NCBI RefSeq assembly: GCF_042646165.1 | Contig: NZ_JBHRTC010000015.1 | Reading direction: 5' to 3' (one strand) | Length of the DNA: 64,000 nt | Source of the DNA: Microbaculum marinum | GTDB lineage: Bacteria; Pseudomonadota; Alphaproteobacteria; Rhizobiales; Tepidamorphaceae | Part shown: piece after piece, positions 28,430 through 36,588 of the stretch | Position numbering within the stretch: the stretch's first letter is position 1 | How the letters are laid out: every line of letters starts with the position of its first letter | Translations under genes and position numbers: made by a program | The notes under the pieces: model-generated | Told to the model about the DNA's origin: nothing | Databases searched by the model: none | Seen by the model: the letters and a program-made list of their open reading frames with translations, nothing else

Positions 28430-30937
28430 ATGCGGCAAGGCATTTCCGTGGCGATCGTGGCGATTCTCCTGGCCGCGCCGTCCCTCGTTGTCCCGGCCCG
28501 CGCGGCTCCCGGCGTCACCACCGCGAACGTCAATTTCCGCACCGGCCCCGGCACGAGTTACGCCAGCATGGGAACCTTGGCCTCCGGAACCCCGGTCGAG
28601 GTCGGCGATTGCGATGAATCCGGTGCGTGGTGCGCCGTCAGCCAGGGCGACCGCAACGGCTTCGTCAGCGGGCAGTACCTGACGATCGACGAGGATCCGA
28701 CTGCCTGGCCGCGCGCCTTCACCACCGACGGCGGCGCGACGATCGTCCTGCATCAGCCGCAGGTCACGGCCTGGGACAATTTCACGGACCTATCCGCCCT
28801 CGTCGCGGCCGAATACAAGCCGGGCAAGGATGCCGACGCCGTGTTCGGCGTCATCGGCCTGAAAGGCAAGACGCAGGCCGATCACGAGAACAATGACGTC
28901 GTTATCAGCGACATCACGGTGACCGAGCTCAATTTTTCGGTTCTCGGCCGCGACCAGCTCGGCGATCTGTCGCTCGAGGTCGGGAAACTGCTGCCGACGG
29001 ACCCGATCACGCTGTCGATGCAGCGCCTGACGGCGAGTCTGGCCGCTTACGAACAGCTTGGCGACGTCGAGGGCCTGAAGTCGGATCCGCCGCCGATTTT
29101 CGTGTCGGAGTCACCGGCCATCCTGGTGCAGACCGAAGGGGAGGCCGTCGAGGCGCCGATAGAGGCTGTCGACGGGCTGACCTTCGTCGTCAACACAAAC
29201 TGGGACCTCTTCAAGGTGACGTCATCGGGCGACTACTATCTTCGTGACGAGACGTCGTGGCTGACCGGCAAGTCGCTGAGCGGCGACTGGCAGCAGGCGA
29301 CGAGCTTGCCGGAGGTGTTGTCGAAGCTGCCCGACGACGACAGCTGGAAGGATGCCCGCGAGGCCATGCCGCCGACGCCCTTCGCGGACGGCAGGGCGCC
29401 GAAGGTGGTGTATTCGGACAAGCCGGCCGAACTGATCCTGCTGGACGGCGAACCGAAGCTCGAAACGGTGCCGGGGACCGCGCTTGAATGGGTCTCGAAC
29501 ACGGAGACCGACCTGTTCTTCTACACGGCCTCGAAGACCTGGTACGCCCTGTTTTCGGGCCGCTGGTTCAGCGCCACCTCGCTTGATGGCCCCTGGACCT
29601 TTGCCACGACGAACCTTCCCGACGACTTCCGCAAGATCCCCGACGATACCCCCTATTACACGGTGCGGGCGTCCGTTCCCGGTACGTCGGAAAGCGACGA
29701 GGCGCGCCTCAAGGCCATGGTCCCGCAGACCGCGCGCGTCGAGACGGACGGCACGATCACCGGATCGGTGGAGTACTCCGGCGACCCGGAGTTCAAGCCG
29801 ATCGAGGGGACCGAACTCGCCTATGCCGACAATACCCAGAGCCAGGTGATCCAGGTCGGGACCAAATACTACCTGCTGCAGGACGGCGTCTGGTTCGTGG
29901 GCGACACGCCGAACGGCCCGTTCAGCGTGGCGACGTCGGTGCCGGAGGCGATCTACGAGATACCGCCGTCCTCGCCCGTCTACAACGTCACCTACGTGCG
30001 GGTGTACGACACCGAACCCGGCGCCGTCTGGTTCGGGTACACGATGGGCTATCTCGGCGCCTATCTGGCCTGGGACAACCTCGTCTACGGCACCGGCTGG
30101 TACTACCCGCCCTACTGGGGCTGGTACGGCGCCGCCCGCTACCCGATCTACTATCCGCGGCCTGTCACCTACGGCATCGGCGCCTACTACAACCCGGTTC
30201 GGGGCGTCTACGGGCGGTACGGCTACGCGTACGGGCCGTATCGCGGCATCGGGCGGGCAAGCTACTACAACCCGCGCACCGGTACCTATGTCCGTGCCGG
30301 CGGATCCTACGGTCCGCTGGGCAGCCGCGGGTTCGTGGCGGCCTACAATCCGCGTACCGGGTCTGGCGGGTTCGCCGCCGGAGGCCACAACATCTATGGC
30401 TCCTGGGGAGCCAGGGGCGTCACGGGGGTCACCGGCGGAGCCGCCTGGGCGCGGTCGCGGGGGACCGGTCTGACCAGCGCCAGCGCCGCCCGCTGGCGCA
30501 CCGGCGTCGGAACCGCGGGGGCAGGATACTCGGCCGGGCGCCGGCCGGGCGACAACGTGTTCGCAGGCCGTGACGGCACCGTCTACCGCAACCAGAACGG
30601 CCAATGGCAGCAGCGCACCGGCAACGGCTGGGGGGCCGTCAAGCCGCCGGCGACGCCGGCCCGTACGGTGCCGCAGGCCACCCGGCCGGCGACCCGTCCG
30701 AATCTGCCGCAGACGCCGAATTTCCAAGCGCGGCCAAACATTTCGTCGCATCCCAACATCCAGGTCCCGCAGGCCCGCAACGTGCCTTCGAACATTCGGG
30801 CCGATCAGTTCGGCCGGCAGCTCGGCAACCAGATGATGCAGGGCCAGCGCATGGGCAGCCGGCCGGCGGCACCGCAGGTCCGGGCACCTTCACGGGGCGG
30901 CGGCGGGTTCTCGCGCGGCGGCGGCTTTCGTCGGTAG
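28430..30937 (+). CDS. Large exported SH3b-domain protein with three central repeats and a Tyr/Gly-rich tail
   Basis: 835 aa. A signal peptide (cleaved near ARA-AP) is followed by a bacterial SH3 domain (about residues 28-88, VNFRTGPGTSYASMGTLASG). The middle (about 240-520) holds three related units, each with a YYL or WYAL strand, a GxW, a GPW or GDW and an ATSLP or ATNLP motif. The tail (about 540-835) is rich in Tyr, Gly, Arg and Pro (YYPPYWGWYG, YNPRTG repeats). An AGGAGGAAT ribosome binding site fixes ATG 28430 and excludes the upstream extension. SH3b suggests cell-wall or matrix association; the exact role is unknown. Confidence 0.85.
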   Translation: MRQGISVAIVAILLAAPSLVVPARAAPGVTTANVNFRTGPGTSYASMGTLASGTPVEVGDCDESGAWCAVSQGDRNGFVSGQYLTIDEDPTAWPRAFTTDGGATIVLHQPQVTAWDNFTDLSALVAAEYKPGKDADAVFGVIGLKGKTQADHENNDVVISDITVTELNFSVLGRDQLGDLSLEVGKLLPTDPITLSMQRLTASLAAYEQLGDVEGLKSDPPPIFVSESPAILVQTEGEAVEAPIEAVDGLTFVVNTNWDLFKVTSSGDYYLRDETSWLTGKSLSGDWQQATSLPEVLSKLPDDDSWKDAREAMPPTPFADGRAPKVVYSDKPAELILLDGEPKLETVPGTALEWVSNTETDLFFYTASKTWYALFSGRWFSATSLDGPWTFATTNLPDDFRKIPDDTPYYTVRASVPGTSESDEARLKAMVPQTARVETDGTITGSVEYSGDPEFKPIEGTELAYADNTQSQVIQVGTKYYLLQDGVWFVGDTPNGPFSVATSVPEAIYEIPPSSPVYNVTYVRVYDTEPGAVWFGYTMGYLGAYLAWDNLVYGTGWYYPPYWGWYGAARYPIYYPRPVTYGIGAYYNPVRGVYGRYGYAYGPYRGIGRASYYNPRTGTYVRAGGSYGPLGSRGFVAAYNPRTGSGGFAAGGHNIYGSWGARGVTGVTGGAAWARSRGTGLTSASAARWRTGVGTAGAGYSAGRRPGDNVFAGRDGTVYRNQNGQWQQRTGNGWGAVKPPATPARTVPQATRPATRPNLPQTPNFQARPNISSHPNIQVPQARNVPSNIRADQFGRQLGNQMMQGQRMGSRPAAPQVRAPSRGGGGFSRGGGFRR

Positions 30938-30999
30938 CTACGTGTCAGGAGGCTGCCAGGACGGTGCCATCAGCGTGCCGTAACCGTGCCAGGGCTGTG

Positions 31000-31971
31000 C
31001 TATGGACGTGCCAGCTCCGGGACCCCGGTGCGCCGGGCCTGTGTCGGCGACGTGCCGTAGCGACGCCGGAAGGCGTCGGCGAAATGACTGGCGCTGACGA
31101 AGCCGCAGGCGATCGCGACCTCCGATACCGACAGCGAGGTCTCGGTGAGTAGCGCCCGCGCCCGGTCGAGCCGCAGCCGCAGGTACTGCTCCTTGATCGT
31201 GCAGCCGAGCTTGGAGCGGAACAGGCGCTCGAGCTGCCGCACCGAGACGCCGGCGACGGCGGCAAGTTCCTCGCGGCGGACCGGCTCCTCGATGGCTTCC
31301 TCCATGCGGCCGAGCACGGCGATCAGCTTGGCGTCGCCGATCCCGTAGCGGGCGGCGATCTCGAGGCGCTGCGGCCGCGAGCCGGCGCGCACCTGCGTCG
31401 ACAGGAACCAGTCGCTGACCTCGGAGGCGAGCGCCCGGCCGTGCGCCTCGGCGATCAGCGCGTGCATGAGGTCGAGGCCGGCGATGCCGCCGGCGCAGGT
31501 GAAGCGGCCGCGATCGATCTCGAACAGCGAGCGGGTGACGTCGAGATCGGGGAACCGTTCCACGAAGGCGGCGTGATGGTCCCAGTGGACGGTGCAGCGA
31601 TAGCCGGCGAGGACGCCGGCGCGGGCGAGCAGGAACGGTCCGCCCGACACGCCGCCGAGCCGCACGCCGCGCAGCGCCAGGTGCCGCAACCAGGCCATGG
31701 CGCGGCCGCTGTCGAGGCCGGCGCTCTCGGCGGCGGCGACGACAAAGAGCCAGTCGATGCCCTGGTCGGCGCCGACGGCGACGTCGGGGGCGATGGTCAC
31801 CCCGTTGGAGGACTGCGCCGGACGACCGTCGAGGGTCGCGTGGCTCCATCGGTAGAGCGTGCGTCCGGCCAGGCGGTTGGCCGCCCGCAACGGCTCGACC
31901 GCGCTCGCGTAGGACATCAGCGCGAAACCGGGGATCAGCAGGAAGCAGACCTTGCAGGGCGTGTCGTTCAT
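31000..31971 (-). CDS. GlxA-family AraC-type transcriptional regulator (DJ-1/PfpI-like plus HTH)
   Basis: 323 aa. The N-terminal amidotransferase-like domain (about residues 5-180) has GVSGGPFLLARAGVL where a Cys nucleophile would sit in active relatives, so it is a sensor rather than an enzyme. The C-terminal AraC domain (about 215-315) has AAVAGVSVRQLERLFRSKLG and VAIACGFVSASHFADAFRRR. The layout resembles GbdR/CdhR regulators of quaternary-amine catabolism, but no such pathway is adjacent. It is read leftwards, downstream of a terminator-like hairpin that ends the neighbouring operon. Confidence 0.9.
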   Translation of the reverse strand: MNDTPCKVCFLLIPGFALMSYASAVEPLRAANRLAGRTLYRWSHATLDGRPAQSSNGVTIAPDVAVGADQGIDWLFVVAAAESAGLDSGRAMAWLRHLALRGVRLGGVSGGPFLLARAGVLAGYRCTVHWDHHAAFVERFPDLDVTRSLFEIDRGRFTCAGGIAGLDLMHALIAEAHGRALASEVSDWFLSTQVRAGSRPQRLEIAARYGIGDAKLIAVLGRMEEAIEEPVRREELAAVAGVSVRQLERLFRSKLGCTIKEQYLRLRLDRARALLTETSLSVSEVAIACGFVSASHFADAFRRRYGTSPTQARRTGVPELARP

Positions 31972-32177
31972 CTGGCGCGACGCAGGAAGCGGCCTTGGAC
32001 GAGAAGCGGGTCGCGCAGAGGCAACAGAGACACGGCTTCGCTGTCAAGCGCCCGGGCCGGCAGGACGCCGAGACGGACGCCCTGATGTCTCAGGCGCCTC
32101 GAGCCGTCGGCCTCACGGGACGCGCAGGGCGGTTCACTCGCAGGGCAGGACTGGCCCCGGACGGTCGCCGGTGCCAC

Positions 32178-32340
32178 CGGAAGAAAACCGAGCCCGCCGC
32201 ATGAGGCGGCAAGCCGGAAAAAATGTCCGGCATCGGACGAGGTCCGCCGGAGCCCGCAAAGGCGTTAGCGGGCCCCTCACCGATGCCGGACCAGTTAGGC
32301 CTGGCGGCACCCTATCCGGCCAGGCTCGGTTTTCTCCCGG
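32178..32340. repeat. Nested inverted-repeat element between two minus-strand genes
   Basis: Outer arms at about 32178-32194 and 32323-32340 are inverted copies with one or two mismatches (core GAAAACCGAGCC). Inner perfect 11-bp arms TCCGGCATCGG (32226-32236) and CCGATGCCGGA (32280-32290) enclose a further GCCCGC/GCGGGC pair. The right outer arm overlaps the last codons of the isochorismatase hydrolase gene. It could be a small palindromic mobile element (MITE-like) or an elaborate terminator. Confidence 0.6.
32218..32290 (-). terminator. Rho-independent terminator of the three-gene operon
   Basis: On the minus strand the 11-bp stem (32290-32280 with 32236-32226) is followed by CA and six T residues (32223-32218), 22 bp after the isochorismatase hydrolase stop. 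A GC-rich stem plus T-run in the right orientation is the classical form, though the loop is long and contains its own stem. Confidence 0.65.
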
Positions 32341-32905
32341 TGTAGCGGGAGACGATCTGCGAGGTTGACGTCACGTCGCAAAAGAGTCCAGCGATCTCCG
32401 CGACAATTTCGTGGACCTCCCTTTCATCGTGGTCTCCCAATGCCTTACTGGCCGAGGCATCCGAAACCAATGTTGTCTTATGACCACGGTGATGCGCATC
32501 AAAGATGGTCGAGAGACAGTTGCTTTCACAGGTCAGGCCGGCCAGCAGGAAAAATGGGCTCGACAGGCTGTCGAGCAAGGTGCTGAAGGAATCGTTCGAA
32601 TAGCAGGAGGGATGCGAGCGCTCGAAGACCATCTCGTGCGGCCGCGGCCGGAACTCCTCGATCCACTCCGCAAAGGGCGTCGCCCGGTTGAAGAACGGCT
32701 CGCGCCGCAGCTGCCGGAAATGGGCGACCGGGAGGCCGCGGTCGCGTGCGAAATCGAGCAGCCGCAGCGAGTTCGACCACCAGGGGTCGCGGCCCGAAAG
32801 CGCATAGGCGCGGCCGTCGCTGATGTATTCCTGCTGCAGGTCGAGGAACACGAACAGCGGTGTTCCAAGGTCCTCCGTGTGGCGCGGAAACTGGATCACA
32901 GTCAT
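32312..32905 (-). CDS. Isochorismatase-family cysteine hydrolase (third gene of an unassigned operon)
   Basis: 197 aa. The catalytic Asp is visible in VFLDLQQEY, an Arg stands where Lys is usual (VFERSHPS), and the nucleophilic Cys is probably that in ESNCLSTIFDAHHRGH. It is therefore likely an active amidase-like hydrolase, unlike the one at 15257. ATG 32905 has GGAGG 6-7 nt upstream and lies 13 nt after the GNAT stop, so it is cotranscribed. The substrate is unknown. If the GNAT partner makes an acyl amide, hydrolysis of that bond is a natural guess but only a guess. Confidence 0.85.
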   Translation of the reverse strand: MTVIQFPRHTEDLGTPLFVFLDLQQEYISDGRAYALSGRDPWWSNSLRLLDFARDRGLPVAHFRQLRREPFFNRATPFAEWIEEFRPRPHEMVFERSHPSCYSNDSFSTLLDSLSSPFFLLAGLTCESNCLSTIFDAHHRGHKTTLVSDASASKALGDHDEREVHEIVAEIAGLFCDVTSTSQIVSRYTGRKPSLAG

Positions 32906-32918
32906 TCGTATCCTCCGT

Positions 32919-33557
32919 TCAGGCAGCTTTCCGGTCGCCGAGGGGCGACGTGACGGGCCGGGCCATCGAGTTCTCGAGCACGCCGGGCTCGTCCCACTCG
33001 CCTTCCGGACGGATCAGTTCGTAGGGATCGCTGTCCAGCGTCAGCGGATCGGGGTGCGGTTCGACCTCGAGCAGCATCTCGGTATAGGAGTAGTCGGAGA
33101 ACACCAGCTTGCGGTTGCCGCCCATCGGCTTGGCGCCGAACCGGCTCCAGAACTTGACCAGGCGGTCCTGCGCATGGCCGTAGATGGTCGTGTAGCCCTT
33201 CTTCCGGCACAGCTCGATTCCCGCCCAGACGATATCGAAGGAGAGGCGCGAATTGCGGTGCTCGTGGCGCACGGCGAGCCGTTCGATCTTGGCGAAGGAG
33301 GCGAAGAACCGCACCCGCAGGCAGGCGGCCGGCTCGTTGTCGACGTAGCCGATCAGGTGGGTGGCGCAGAAATCGTTGCCGTCGAATTCCTCGGGATAGG
33401 GGCAGGTCTGCTCGCTCAGGAACACCGCCGAGCGGATGGCGACCACCTTCATCATGTCGTTGAGGGTCCGGGCAACCTGTATGCTGTACGGCCTGGACTT
33501 GCCGGGCGCACTCCGGGATTCGGTCCTGCCGTAGGTGGCGTAAATCGGGGTGGTCAT
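32919..33557 (-). CDS. GNAT-fold acyltransferase (second gene of an unassigned operon)
   Basis: 212 aa. The ElaA-like GNAT core is visible: IRSAVFLSEQ, PEEFDGNDFCATHLIGY, then the acyl-CoA-binding region IERLAVRHEHRNSRLSFDIV and the C-terminal YGHAQDRLVKFWSRFGAKPM. The pyrophosphate loop lacks the usual Gly pair (RHEHRNSR), so the acyl donor may be unusual. An acidic C-terminal extension follows. ATG 33557 has GGGAGAAC upstream. It lies 64 bp after the upstream gene of unknown function and 13 bp before the hydrolase gene. Confidence 0.8.
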   Translation of the reverse strand: MTTPIYATYGRTESRSAPGKSRPYSIQVARTLNDMMKVVAIRSAVFLSEQTCPYPEEFDGNDFCATHLIGYVDNEPAACLRVRFFASFAKIERLAVRHEHRNSRLSFDIVWAGIELCRKKGYTTIYGHAQDRLVKFWSRFGAKPMGGNRKLVFSDYSYTEMLLEVEPHPDPLTLDSDPYELIRPEGEWDEPGVLENSMARPVTSPLGDRKAA

Positions 33558-33621
33558 CGTCTGGTTCTCCCTGTCACTGCGCTCGTTCACCCTGTACATC
33601 GGTTCGCCCGGGCCAACGCCG

Positions 33622-34236
33622 CTACCGGTCGCCGACCAGTCCGCCGCTGCGATTGGCGATACGCACGTAGCGCTGCAGGCCGGGACATCCCGAACGAACG
33701 TCATGGAAGCCCAGATGCGCCATCAGCGGCCGGGCCTGCGGGGTGGTCGGCCGCGCGTACAGGTTGGCCGATGCGAAGGTATCGGCCTGAAGCAGCCGGC
33801 TCATGGCGCAGACGCCGGCAATCGCCGGGCCCGGCGCGACGACGGCCCATTTGTAGATCGCCGCAGGCGTGCCGCCGGTCGGCACCAGCGTGCAGGGATC
33901 GGGATCGCCCGCGTTGAGTTCGCCCAGCAGCAGGGCCTCAAGCCCGTCCCTCGACAGATGCAGCATCGCGTAGATGCCGACGGCGCTGTCGCCCCGCTCG
34001 AACACCCAGATGCTGTCCGCGTTCCGGTTGATCACCTTGGCGACAACCTTCTCCGCCGATGACAGGACCGGGATCTCGCGGCCTGCGAAGGCCAGCAGGC
34101 TGCCGATCTCGGCCCTCTGCACCCGACGGACGTTCGTTCCGGACCGGTGGATGCGGCCGAGATGGTCGAATTCGCGGCGCTGCAAATTTGCAGCATCCCC
34201 TCGGACGATCCGCAGAACGGGTTGACTGGCAGGCAT
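33622..34236 (-). CDS. Protein of unknown function opening the LysR-linked operon
   Basis: 204 aa, soluble, with no signal peptide. The stretch VFERGDSAVGIYAMLHLSRDGLEALLLGELNAGDPDP and a later GVCAMSRLL...ARPTTPQARPLMAHLGF pattern weakly recall a GNAT-like fold (an LGF near the C-terminus is typical), but I cannot assign it. ATG 34236 has GGAG about 9 nt upstream. It is the first gene after the divergent LysR promoter, and its first codons contain a perfect 16-bp palindrome (34179-34194). Confidence 0.72.
   Translation of the reverse strand: MPASQPVLRIVRGDAANLQRREFDHLGRIHRSGTNVRRVQRAEIGSLLAFAGREIPVLSSAEKVVAKVINRNADSIWVFERGDSAVGIYAMLHLSRDGLEALLLGELNAGDPDPCTLVPTGGTPAAIYKWAVVAPGPAIAGVCAMSRLLQADTFASANLYARPTTPQARPLMAHLGFHDVRSGCPGLQRYVRIANRSGGLVGDR
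34179..34194. promoter_or_regulatory. Perfect 16-bp palindrome within the first codons of the operon (candidate internal operator)
   Basis: GCTGCAAATTTGCAGC is its own reverse complement. It contains TGCA-N4-TGCA, the same half-sites as the near-palindrome at 34297-34312. It sits about 40 bp inside the coding sequence of the first operon gene. Confidence 0.55.
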
Positions 34237-34266
34237 CAAAAAACACTCCGCTTCAGGCGTAATGCT

Positions 34267-34295
34267 TTATCATAGGGGGCAAAGTCGGCTATACT
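34267..34295 (+). promoter_or_regulatory. Probable promoter of the LysR-family gene
   Basis: TTATCA (34267-34272), a 17-bp spacer and TATACT (34290-34295) lie 33 bp upstream of the LysR ATG. The -35 matches consensus at four of six positions and the -10 at five. Confidence 0.5.
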
Positions 34296-34296
34296 G

Positions 34297-34312
34297 TGCA
34301 GCAATTGTTGCA
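34297..34312. promoter_or_regulatory. Near-palindromic LysR-type operator candidate
   Basis: TGCAGCAATTGTTGCA has one mismatched pair across its 16 bp and ends in TGCA on both sides. It lies at the likely transcription start of the LysR gene and between the two divergent transcription units, where LysR-type regulators usually bind and autoregulate. Confidence 0.6.
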
Positions 34313-34328
34313 AAGGGGTGATGCGTAA

Positions 34329-35387
34329 ATGGAGCGCCGGGTCTCGGAGAAGCAGCTTCGGAACGTCTCGTGGGACGATATCCGGATTTTCCTGTCCTGC
34401 GTGCAGGCCGGCAGCTTCCGACGCGCGGCTGCCGAGCTTCGGGTCAGTTCGTCCACCGTGGTGCGGCGCATCGACCGGCTCGAGCATGCGCTCGGCAGCC
34501 CGCTCTTCGCCCGGACGCCGGACGGCGTCGTGCCGACCGAGGAGGGGCGCTCGATCGTCGATCACGCGCACCGCATGGAACTGGCGATCAACGCGGTGTT
34601 CCGCCGCGTCGAGAAGCAGGACACGACGACGCGCGGCACCGTGCGGGTCTCCGTCACCGAAGGCATCGGCACCTACTGGGTGATGCCGCGGCTGGTCGAG
34701 TTCCAGAGGCAGTTCCCGTTCCTGATCATCGACATGCGCTGCGGCATGGAGAGCGCCGACGTGCTGCGCATGGAAGCCGATCTGGCGGTGCAGTTCGACC
34801 GGCCGACCTCGCCGGATCTCATCGTCACCAAGCTCGGGCGGCTGCACATCTATCCGTTCGCCGCCAAGAGCTATGCCGAGATCTACGGCCTGCCCAAGTC
34901 GGTGGAGGAAATGAAGCGCCACCGCCTCGTCGACCAGGCGGCGCCGCAGCTCGACACCGGTGCCTGGGCGCGGCTGCTGAAGCTGCAGGACGTCGAGGGG
35001 ATCGTGTCGCTGCGCACCAATCTCAGTTCGGCGCTGCTCTACGCGATCGAGAAGGGGGCGGGCATCGGGGCGCTGCCCACCTACGCCGCGGCGCTGGGCG
35101 CGCCGATCGTTCCCGTCGACATCGGCATCCGGCACTCGATGGACGTCTGGATGACCTTCCATCCCGACATCAGGCGCACGCAGCGCAACACGCTCGTGAT
35201 CGACTGGATCAAGCGGATCTTCGACCCCGAGAGGTTCCCCTGGTTCCGCGACGAATTCATTCATCCCTCGGAGTTCGTCGACAACCTGCCTGCCGATTCC
35301 AAGGTCAATATCGGCAAGGGCTTCGCGGCGGCGACGCCGCTCGTCGCCGACCTGCCGGAGAAGGTCCGCGCCGCCGGCGGCCGCTGA
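34329..35387 (+). CDS. LysR-family transcriptional regulator
   Basis: 352 aa, longer than most LysR proteins (about 300) because of a C-terminal extension after the effector domain. The winged HTH (about residues 14-75) reads DIRIFLSCVQAGSFRRAAAE then VSSSTVVRRIDRLEHALGSP. The effector-binding domain follows (TTRGTVRVSVTEGIGTYWVM). AAAGGGG precedes ATG 34329. Divergent from the three-gene operon, which it probably controls through the TGCA palindromes. Confidence 0.92.
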   Translation: MERRVSEKQLRNVSWDDIRIFLSCVQAGSFRRAAAELRVSSSTVVRRIDRLEHALGSPLFARTPDGVVPTEEGRSIVDHAHRMELAINAVFRRVEKQDTTTRGTVRVSVTEGIGTYWVMPRLVEFQRQFPFLIIDMRCGMESADVLRMEADLAVQFDRPTSPDLIVTKLGRLHIYPFAAKSYAEIYGLPKSVEEMKRHRLVDQAAPQLDTGAWARLLKLQDVEGIVSLRTNLSSALLYAIEKGAGIGALPTYAAALGAPIVPVDIGIRHSMDVWMTFHPDIRRTQRNTLVIDWIKRIFDPERFPWFRDEFIHPSEFVDNLPADSKVNIGKGFAAATPLVADLPEKVRAAGGR

Positions 35388-35450
35388 GGGCCGTATCGCG
35401 GGCGCGCGGTCGCCCGTCTCGACGGAAGCGCGATACGCGGCAGGCGCCCG

Positions 35451-36470
35451 GCTGGGCCCCGGATCAAGTCCGGGGCGTACTCTTCCCGGGTGGCAAAGTT
35501 CCCGCCCCCGGCACAGACTACGTCCCGGCTCCGCGCCGGGACCCGGCGTGAGGATGCGGCGAAGTCGCCTGCGGATGTGCCGGCGCCCGCTCTCCGGACC
35601 CGCCGTATGCCGCAGCCGCCGCGCTGGGCCCCGGATCACGTCCGGGGCGTACGCTTCCCGTGTGGCAAAGTCCTGCCTCCAAACACAGCCTTGCATCCCG
35701 GCTCCCCGGTGCTGGGATGCGGCGTGAGGACACGGCGCAGTCGCCGCATCGGGAGTTCGCCGGTGCCCGGTCTCCGGACTCGCCGGATGCCGCAGCCGTC
35801 GCGCTGGGCCTGGGACCAAGTCCGGGGCGTAAGCTTTCCGTATGGCAAAGTTCCCGCCCCCGGCACAGACTACGTCCCGGCCCTCGCGCCGGGATCCAGC
35901 GCAAGAACCCGGCGCAGCCGCCGTTTCCGGGCGCTCGGCGCCCGGTCTCCGACCCGCCGGATGCCGCAGCCGCCGTGCTGGGCCCCGGATCACGTCCGGG
36001 GCGTACGCTTCCCGTGTGGCAAAGTCCTGCCTCCAAAAACAGTCTCGCATCCCGGCCCCCTGCGTCGGGATCCGGCGTGAGGACACGGCGCAGTCGCCGC
36101 ATCAGGGCGTGCCGGCGCCCGCTATTCGGGCCTGCCGGATGCCGCAGCCGCCGCGCTGGGCCCCGGATCAAGTCCGGGGCGTAATCCTCCCGTATGGCAA
36201 AGTTCCCGCCCCCGGCACAGACTACGTCCGGCCCTCGCGCCGGGATCCAGCGCAAGAACCCGGCGCAGCCGCCGTTTCCGGGCGCCCGGCGCCCGGTCTC
36301 CCGACCCGCCGGATGCCGCAGCCGCCGTGCTGGGCCCCGGATCGGGTCCGGGGCGTAAGCTTTCCGTATGGCGAAGCCGAGCCCCGGCACGGGATACGTC
36401 CCGGCCGCTGCGCCGGGACCCGGGTTGAGGACCCGGCGGAGCCGTCTGCGACGCCATCTGGCCGGTCAAG
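35451..36470. repeat. Tandem array of about 175-bp extragenic repeats (six copies)
   Basis: Units begin with GCTGGGCCCCGGATCA or a close variant at 35451, 35623, 35803, 35977, 36155 and 36329, spaced 172-180 bp. Each unit has the inverted pair CCCCGGA/TCCGGGG, then TGGCAAAGT or a variant and a variable CGGGA-rich section ending in ATGCCGCAGCCGCCG. Open frames run across the array on both strands, but they have no ribosome binding sites or recognisable domains and follow the repeat period. No coding gene is called between 35388 and 36588. Confidence 0.85.
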
Positions 36471-36588
36471 GATCTTTGATCGCACTATCGCCACATAGTG
36501 CTGAGGGATCGATACGCATCTTGCCGATTCGTGGTAAAGATCGGGGCGAATCAGTGTCATTTTGAGACACGGGAGCAAGGGGCTTCAT

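Noticed and set aside
34236..36086. 616-codon minus-strand frame running from the operon promoter through LysR and the tandem array
   Set aside because: It crosses a clear LysR gene in antisense and then translates the 175-bp repeat repeatedly; no start signal.
35490..36570. Several repeat-spanning frames with periodic MAKFPPPAQTTS- and AAAASG-like peptides
   Set aside because: The periodicity follows the DNA repeat on both strands; 175 is not a multiple of three and copies change frame, so protein repeats are not being conserved.
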